A stretch of DNA of 64,000 nucleotides from Kineosporiaceae bacterium SCSIO 59966 (GTDB taxonomy: Bacteria; Actinomycetota; Actinomycetes; Actinomycetales; SCSIO-59966): contig CP052876.1 of NCBI GenBank assembly GCA_020881835.1, forward strand, positions 62,001-126,000, read 5' to 3'. Shown piece after piece: positions 59,282 to 64,000 of this stretch. The notes under the pieces are model-generated. The model saw only the letters and a program-made list of their open reading frames with translations. It searched no databases and was not told the DNA's origin. Position 1 is the stretch's first letter. Every line of letters begins with the position of its first letter. Position numbers and translations under genes: made by a program.

Positions 59282-60319
59282 TTGGACTCGACACGGACGC
59301 CGCGGCGGGTGACCCTTGCGGACGTAGCACGTCACGCAGGCTTCTCGCGGTCCACGGCGTCACTCGTCTTCCAGGACAGCCCGCTGGTGGCGACCGCGAC
59401 GAAGGCGGCGGTGCTCACCGCCGCGAAAGACCTCGGGTACGTGTACGACCGCCGTGCCGCCGCCCTGCGGACCCGGAAGAGTCACACGATCGGCTTGCTG
59501 ATCCCGGGTCTCGCGAACCCGTTCTTCGCTGCACTCGTTCAGGCGGTCGAGGAGCAGCTGAGCCCGTCAGGCTTCACCGTCCTGCTCGCCAACACACTCG
59601 AGAGCCCTGATCGGCAGATCGCTGTGCTGGAGACACTCCTGGAGTACCGGGTCGACGGTCTGCTCATCGTTCCAGCAATTGGCTCGGGTCCTGACGTCCT
59701 TCAACCGCTGGATCACTACGGCGTGCCCCACGTCCTGCTCACCCGAAGAATCGCCGGGGCAGCTGAGGGTGACTGGGTCGGTTCGGACGACCGTCGAGGG
59801 GGACAGCTGGCGGCCGAGCACCTGCTCGACCACGGCTGCCAGTCACTGGCCTACTTCGGCGGGCCGGTGGACACGTACGCACGCGCCACTCGGCACGACG
59901 CCTTTGCCGACACAGTTCTCACGGCCGGCGTGACGTTCGCCGAGGAGTGGTCTCAAGGCACCGAGACCTCCAGCTCGGCCGGTTATGAGGCGGCACGAGC
60001 GCTGCTGCAGTCCGGCCCGCCACCGGAGGGACTGGCGTGCCACAGCGACGCCATCGCCTTCGGTGCCATGCGCGCCCTACGGGATGCCGGCTGGTCAGTG
60101 GGAGAGCAGGTCCGAGTCATCGGCTACGACGACGTCGAGCACGCTAGGTCGTGGTCGCCGTCCGTCACCTCGATCTCCGTCTCCAGTGACGAGATGGGTC
60201 GCACGGCCGCCGCGCTGCTCCTTGAACGAATTGAGCGTCCCGGTCGCTCGGCGAGCGCACGAACCGCCGTCTTCACGCCCACACTGCAGCTCCGGGAGTC
60301 CTGCGGCGCCCACGCGTAG
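59282..60319 (+). CDS. LacI family transcriptional regulator
   Basis: 345 residues. VTLADVARHAGFSRSTASLVFQDSPLVATATKAAVLTAAKDLGYVYDRRAAALRTRKSH is the helix-turn-helix and hinge helix. The effector domain shows IGLLIPGLANPFFAALVQAVEEQ and VIGYDDVEHARSWSPSVTSISV. It stands between the sulfatase-modifying enzyme and the importer genes and should repress them until a sulfated sugar is present. TTG 59282 is used, with GGAGAGG ten bases upstream. Confidence 0.92.
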   Translation: MDSTRTPRRVTLADVARHAGFSRSTASLVFQDSPLVATATKAAVLTAAKDLGYVYDRRAAALRTRKSHTIGLLIPGLANPFFAALVQAVEEQLSPSGFTVLLANTLESPDRQIAVLETLLEYRVDGLLIVPAIGSGPDVLQPLDHYGVPHVLLTRRIAGAAEGDWVGSDDRRGGQLAAEHLLDHGCQSLAYFGGPVDTYARATRHDAFADTVLTAGVTFAEEWSQGTETSSSAGYEAARALLQSGPPPEGLACHSDAIAFGAMRALRDAGWSVGEQVRVIGYDDVEHARSWSPSVTSISVSSDEMGRTAAALLLERIERPGRSASARTAVFTPTLQLRESCGAHA

Positions 60320-60378
60320 CCCCCGCGGAGAGGACCTGGGCCCGCGAGCGCTCGCTGGACGAGACGCGGCCGAAGTCG

Positions 60379-60408
60379 TTGACAGGCTCCATGGTCGCCA
60401 CCTAGCGT
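60379..60408 (+). promoter_or_regulatory. Promoter of the importer-sulfatase operon
   Basis: -35 TTGACA (60379-60384), 18-base spacer, -10 TAGCGT (60403-60408). The predicted start falls inside the first LacI-type operator. Confidence 0.7.
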
Positions 60409-60422
60409 TCGGATCGATCCAA
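60409..60422. promoter_or_regulatory. LacI-type operator 1
   Basis: TCGGATCGATCCAA, immediately after the -10 box, placed to block transcription. Confidence 0.7.
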
Positions 60423-60439
60423 GGTGATGAGCATCACCT
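60422..60439. promoter_or_regulatory. Perfect inverted repeat beside the operator
   Basis: AGGTGATG-AG-CATCACCT, 8-bp arms, in the leader of the importer mRNA. Either a second regulator site or a short hairpin. Confidence 0.5.
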
Positions 60440-60506
60440 CAGGGCCCGCCGCGACGTCCGGGAAGCCGCTGAGCGAGTCACTGATACCGGCTGTATCCAC
60501 TGACGG

Positions 60507-60520
60507 TTAGATCGATCCAA
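60507..60520. promoter_or_regulatory. LacI-type operator 2
   Basis: TTAGATCGATCCAA, 98 bases after operator 1 and 12 bases before the ATG. Two sites at this spacing allow looping. Confidence 0.65.
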
Positions 60521-60531
60521 GGGAGAGTCAC

Positions 60532-61839
60532 ATGACACGTCGACCTTTCGCGCGGGTTGCACCAGCCGCTGCGGTCGGGCTGGGTGCCCTCGTAGCCCTG
60601 TCGGCTTGCGGCTCGGACGGCGCAGCCGAGTCTGACGGCGACGGCGACGGCGACGACGTCGCCGTCGACGAGATCGTGATCGCTACCGCCGAGACGCCGT
60701 GGCTGGCCAGCTATGAGGAGATGGCGGACCTCTACGAGGAGGAGACGGGGGTGAGGGTCACTATGCGGACCTTCCCCTTCGACGGTCTCCTCACGCAGCA
60801 GGCAAACGCCGCCCAGAACGGGTCGAACGCCTTCGACGTGTTCCAGCTCAACGAGCAGTGGGTCGGTCAGTTCTACGACAACCAGTGGGTCCAGCCGCTG
60901 CCAGAGGTCGACCCGGACTTCGCGTGGGACCCCAATCTCATCGAGTTCGACGGCGTCGGTCGGTGGGACGCCGAGAACCGGACCACGTCGGTGGACGGCG
61001 TGCCGTACGCGTTGCCGATCAACGGCAACATTCATGAGTTCATGTACCGGGCGGACCTGTACGACGAGCTCGGCCTCGAGGTACCGACGACCTGGGACGA
61101 GGTCATCGCCAACGGCGAGGCAGGCCTGGCCGGCGGTGTCGAGCACGGGTACGTGCTGCGTGGCAAGACGCCGACCTACGACTTCAGCGCAGTGCTCTTC
61201 TCCCACGGTGGGCGTTGGTTCGCTGGCGAGCAGGACGGTGACTGGACGCCTCAGGCGGACACGCCCGAGTTCCGGGCGGCGCTGGAGCAGTTCAAGGCGC
61301 TGGCCGAGATCGGGCCGGACGCACCGCAGACCGTCGCCCAGGCGGAGGCGACCTCGCTCATGCAGGGCGGGTCCGTCCTCCAGGCAACGCTCGTCTCAGC
61401 GGTTGCGGCGCCCCTGGAGGACGAAGGCGCCTCCACCGTGGCAGGGCAGATCGGTTACGCCGTCCTCCCCGGTCAGACGCCGGTCAGTGGCACGTGGACG
61501 GTCGGCATCCCCACCGGACTACCTGAGGAGCGCACCCAGGCTGCCTACGACTTCATCACCTGGCTCACCAGCCAGGAGACGATGCAGGCGTGGGCGGACG
61601 CGGGAGGCATCACGACGCGGACGGACGTCGACAGCGACCGCCCCGAGCTGCAGGTCATCATCGACTCCGCCGACATGATTCGCGGCGGACTGCGATACAC
61701 GTTCACACCGCTCATGCTCGAGGTCACGGACCCGACCATCGGTGAGTACCTCGCGGGCACGGTGTCGTTGGACGAAGCCGTCACCCGGATCCAAGACGGT
61801 TTGACCCGGGTGGTGGAGGAAGCCGGCTTCGGTTCATGA
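60532..61839 (+). CDS. Sugar ABC transporter substrate-binding lipoprotein
   Basis: 435 residues. The signal peptide ends LVALSACGSDG with a lipobox at LSAC. The mature protein begins with an Asp/Gly linker and then a family 1 extracellular solute-binding fold (IVIATAETPWLASYEEMADLYEEETGVRVTM, DVFQLNEQWVGQFYDNQWVQPLPEVDPDF, GVPYALPINGNIHEFMYRADLYDELGLEVPTTWDEVI). It captures an oligosaccharide outside the cell. It is followed by two permeases with overlaps; an ATPase is not seen and may be a shared MsiK-type subunit elsewhere. Confidence 0.93.
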   Translation: MTRRPFARVAPAAAVGLGALVALSACGSDGAAESDGDGDGDDVAVDEIVIATAETPWLASYEEMADLYEEETGVRVTMRTFPFDGLLTQQANAAQNGSNAFDVFQLNEQWVGQFYDNQWVQPLPEVDPDFAWDPNLIEFDGVGRWDAENRTTSVDGVPYALPINGNIHEFMYRADLYDELGLEVPTTWDEVIANGEAGLAGGVEHGYVLRGKTPTYDFSAVLFSHGGRWFAGEQDGDWTPQADTPEFRAALEQFKALAEIGPDAPQTVAQAEATSLMQGGSVLQATLVSAVAAPLEDEGASTVAGQIGYAVLPGQTPVSGTWTVGIPTGLPEERTQAAYDFITWLTSQETMQAWADAGGITTRTDVDSDRPELQVIIDSADMIRGGLRYTFTPLMLEVTDPTIGEYLAGTVSLDEAVTRIQDGLTRVVEEAGFGS

Positions 61840-62795
61840 CGGCGACGCCGACCAGTGTGGTCCCGACGGCCGTCGGCTCGCGCGGTGCCGGGCGCGCCGG
61901 CGGCGGTCGGGACCGCCGACGCCTCTCGGCCTTCAAGGTCCTGTCGCTGCTCCCGCTGATCCTCGTCCTGGTTCTGCTCGTGGGTTTCCCCATCGGGCAG
62001 ATGGTCTGGATGTCCTTTGGTGACGTGCGGCTCTCCGCAGGGGACCTCGTGTGGGAGTTCGCGGGCCTGGCCAACTACCAGCGGATGCTCGAGGACGAGA
62101 CCTTCCGGGTCTCGCTGTGGAACTCGCTCGTCTTCATCTTCTTCACCGTCCTGATCACGGTAGTGCTGGGCGTGGCGCTGGCCCTTGCCGCGGACCGTCT
62201 GGTCCGCGGTCAGAGGCTGATCCAGAACGTGCTCCTGTGGCCCGCCATCGTCGCGCCGGTCGTGATCAGTGTCGCGTGGCTGCTGATTCTCAGCCCGCAG
62301 GTGGGCCTGCTGAACAAGATCCTGACGTCGGTCGGCGCGTCCCCGCAGACCTGGCTGGGCGAGCCTGTCGGTGCGATGGCCAGCGTCATCGTCGTCGACG
62401 TCTGGCACTGGACGCCCATCGTCTTCCTGCTCATCTACACCGCGCTGCGTTCTCTGGACTCCTCCGTGCTCGAGGCGGCGAGCATCGACGGGGCGAGCTA
62501 CCTCGCCACCGTTCGCTACATCGTCCTGCCGCTGCTCACGCCGGCGATCCTCGGCGCGGTGGCCATTCGCGTGCTGATGGGAGTGAAGGTGTTCGACGAG
62601 ATGTACCTGCTGACCTTCGGGGGTCCGGGCACCGCGACGACCGTGATCAGCATCTACCTCAGGTCGGTGTTCTTCGAGTCCTTCCAGTACGGGTTCGGCT
62701 CCGCGCTCAGTGTCACCGTGGTCGTCCTCGTCCTCGTGACGCTGCTCGCCGTGCTCCTGGTCCGCCGCGTGGTTCGAGGTGTCCGTCATGCCTGA
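61836..62795 (+). CDS. Sugar ABC transporter permease (MalF type)
   Basis: 319 residues with six helices after a cytosolic N-terminus. The EAA loop is SVLEAASIDGASYLATVRYIVLPLLTPAIL, the docking site for the ATPase. PFGGPGTATTV-like GGPGTATTVISIYL near the end is typical of MalF-type subunits. The ATG overlaps the stop of the binding protein gene. Confidence 0.93.
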   Translation: MTATPTSVVPTAVGSRGAGRAGGGRDRRRLSAFKVLSLLPLILVLVLLVGFPIGQMVWMSFGDVRLSAGDLVWEFAGLANYQRMLEDETFRVSLWNSLVFIFFTVLITVVLGVALALAADRLVRGQRLIQNVLLWPAIVAPVVISVAWLLILSPQVGLLNKILTSVGASPQTWLGEPVGAMASVIVVDVWHWTPIVFLLIYTALRSLDSSVLEAASIDGASYLATVRYIVLPLLTPAILGAVAIRVLMGVKVFDEMYLLTFGGPGTATTVISIYLRSVFFESFQYGFGSALSVTVVVLVLVTLLAVLLVRRVVRGVRHA

Positions 62796-63630
62796 TCAGA
62801 CCGTGCACAACCGTCATGGCTCGTGGCTCGTGCGCATTCTCCTCGGAGCTGCGGTCGTCTGGACCGTCGTCCCGATCCTGTGGCTGCTGCTCATCGCCTT
62901 TCAGCGCCCTCGGGCGATCGTCTCGCCGGGCTGGACCTTCGACTTCTCGCTGGCCAACTTCGAGGAGGTGTTCGGCCCGCGCGAGGTGTACGGCGCGCAG
63001 GTCCTCAACAGCGTCATCCTGGTGGTGGTCTCAACCTCAGTCACGCTGGTCATCGCGGCCTTCGCCGCCTACAGCCTCAGCCAGCTGCACTGGTCTCGGC
63101 GGACAGTCGCGCTCGTTCTCGCGGGCGCCGGTCTGCTCCAGGTGATCCCGCCGATGACACTGGTCCCGGGGTTGTTCGCGACCCTGCAGACCATCAACCT
63201 GAACGGCACGCTCACCGGCTTGATCCTGCTGAACATCGTGTTCAACCTGCCGTTCGCCGTCATCCTGATCAAGTTCTACTTCGACACGTTGCCCGGCGAG
63301 CTGCGGGAGTCGGCCGCGATCGACGGTGCCAGCGAGTTCATGACCTTTCGCAAGATCATGCTCCCTCTCGCGGCGCCCGGAGTTGCGTCCGTGGCGGTGT
63401 TCACCGCCATTCAGGTCTGGAACGAGTTCCTCTTCGGTCTTGTGTTCACCGCCGGCGGGCGGGAGGCCCCGATCACCGTGGGCATCGCCACACTGATTCA
63501 GCCGCAGGAGATCAAGTTCGGGCCCATGGCTGCGGTCGGTGCCGTCACCGCCATCCCCATCATCCTTCTCGCAGTCATCGCGAACCGCCAGATCGTCGCC
63601 GGGCTGACACGCGGCGCGGTCAAGGGCTGA
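62788..63630 (+). CDS. Sugar ABC transporter permease (MalG type)
   Basis: 280 residues. RESAAIDGASEFMTFRKIMLPLAAPGVASVAVF is the EAA loop, preceded by NIVFNLPFAVILIKFYFDTLPG, and AIQVWNEFLFGLVFT is typical of MalG. It pairs with the preceding permease. ATG 62788 follows GAGGTG; the gene overlaps its neighbour by eight bases. Confidence 0.93.
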   Translation: MPDQTVHNRHGSWLVRILLGAAVVWTVVPILWLLLIAFQRPRAIVSPGWTFDFSLANFEEVFGPREVYGAQVLNSVILVVVSTSVTLVIAAFAAYSLSQLHWSRRTVALVLAGAGLLQVIPPMTLVPGLFATLQTINLNGTLTGLILLNIVFNLPFAVILIKFYFDTLPGELRESAAIDGASEFMTFRKIMLPLAAPGVASVAVFTAIQVWNEFLFGLVFTAGGREAPITVGIATLIQPQEIKFGPMAAVGAVTAIPIILLAVIANRQIVAGLTRGAVKG

Positions 63631-63652
63631 CTACCACTAGCCAGGAGAGTTC

Positions 63653-64000
63653 ATGACGAACCCGCTGCCGAACGTCGCCCTGATCCACTGCCACGACCTT
63701 GGCGACTGGCTCAGCTGCTACGGGTGGGACGGGGTGCCCAGTCCTCACCTTCAGGAGTTCGCCGACAACGCGATCGTGTTCGACAAGGCCTTCGCCACGG
63801 CCCCGCTGTGCACGCCGGCGCGCGCCTCGCTGTTCACCGGCCGCTTGCCGCACTCCAACGGGCTCATGGGGCTCGCCCATCAGGGCTGGCGGTACCGCAG
63901 CGGCGTCGTCACCCTGCCGGAGCTCCTGTCGAAGGCCGGCTACCGCACGACCCTGCTGGGCCTGCAGCACGAGGACCTGGACGCTCGCGTGCTCGGCTAT
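63653..64000 (+). CDS. Type I (formylglycine-dependent) sulfatase, N-terminal part
   Basis: The first 116 residues are present and the gene continues past the window. NVALIHCHDLGDWLSCYG is the N-terminal metal-binding region of type I sulfatases in its HDLG variant. TAPLCTPARASLFTGRLP contains the C-x-P-x-R motif (Cys53, Pro55, Arg57) whose cysteine becomes formylglycine. TLPELLSKAGYRT follows as usual. AGGAGAG precedes ATG 63653. It should remove sulfate from a glycan imported or bound by the upstream ABC system, after activation by the FGE at 58114. Confidence 0.93.
   Translation, partial: MTNPLPNVALIHCHDLGDWLSCYGWDGVPSPHLQEFADNAIVFDKAFATAPLCTPARASLFTGRLPHSNGLMGLAHQGWRYRSGVVTLPELLSKAGYRTTLLGLQHEDLDARVLGY

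Noticed and set aside
61545-62789. 414-residue minus-strand frame opposite the permease
   Set aside because: Antisense shadow; its charged, low-complexity translation has no membrane or enzyme motifs.

Overview
The window is very GC-rich DNA, with many GTG starts, ATGA/GTGA gene overlaps and GC-biased third codon positions. It carries marker genes of a high-GC actinobacterium: a Cvn (conservon) signalling operon, a bacterial proteasome activator ending in GQYL, a PAC2 protein, GTP-dependent PEP carboxykinase, and a complete aerobic phenylacetate pathway. I cannot name the genus from sequence alone. A member of the Micrococcales or a neighbouring order would fit.

Layout. 0-6 kb: end of a membrane protein, a membrane-anchored three-cupredoxin NirK-like copper enzyme, a pirin, a DUF2267-pterin dehydratase fusion and a GT4 glycosyltransferase. 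6.2-13.6 kb: phenylacetate catabolism, with paaABCDE on the minus strand, a TetR/PaaR regulator, then thiolase and paaK on the plus strand; both divergent promoter regions carry the same TetR-type palindrome. 13.6-21.8 kb: housekeeping genes (SRPBCC, NDH-2, OsmC, proteasome activator, GNAT, CinA, class V aminotransferase, quinone reductase, MobA-like). 22.1-26.9 kb: cvnABCD. 27-29.2 kb: cysK-cysE and an hsp20 gene behind a CIRCE element. 29.2-32.2 kb: PAC2 protein, mazEF, lhgO. 32.2-35.7 kb: a minus-strand exporter operon (FtsX-like permease, ATPase, adaptor with a peptidoglycan-binding domain, lipoprotein). 35.8-38.8 kb: tRNA-Ser(UGA) and a cluster with a lipoprotein and a GHSYG alpha/beta hydrolase. 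38.9-44.3 kb: a reactive-sulfur and thiol-redox locus (CPVCN membrane protein, GntR, TauE, persulfide dioxygenase-rhodanese, DsbA-like, CcdA). 44.4-54.7 kb: GntR-MFS pair, LCP protein, tRNA-Ser(GCU), pckG, an unknown lipoprotein, tRNA-Arg(ACG), ohr, a FrnE-like DsbA protein, an amidohydrolase. 54.8-64 kb: a P-type ATPase, then what looks like an acquired island: formylglycine-generating enzyme, LacI regulator, sugar-type ABC importer and a Cys-type sulfatase that runs off the window.

How the parts work together. The last island reads as one utilisation system for a sulfated glycan. The importer brings in the sugar. The sulfatase carries C-T-P-A-R, the motif that formylglycine-generating enzyme converts to formylglycine, and that enzyme is encoded 4.5 kb away. 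The LacI protein probably controls the system through GATCGATCC-type sites in both of its divergent regions.

Non-coding structure is the most unusual part. A 23-bp sequence, core GGCGGGATTGCATGATCACG, occurs nine times, always between genes and always followed by a G-rich tract. Three copies sit at an exact 38-bp period, and two form a 63-bp hairpin-capable inverted pair at a convergent gene junction. A second family, a 63-bp element with CACAGAATGCTG inverted ends, occurs twice. Short tandem triplications of 12-18 bp recur, especially across the paa locus.
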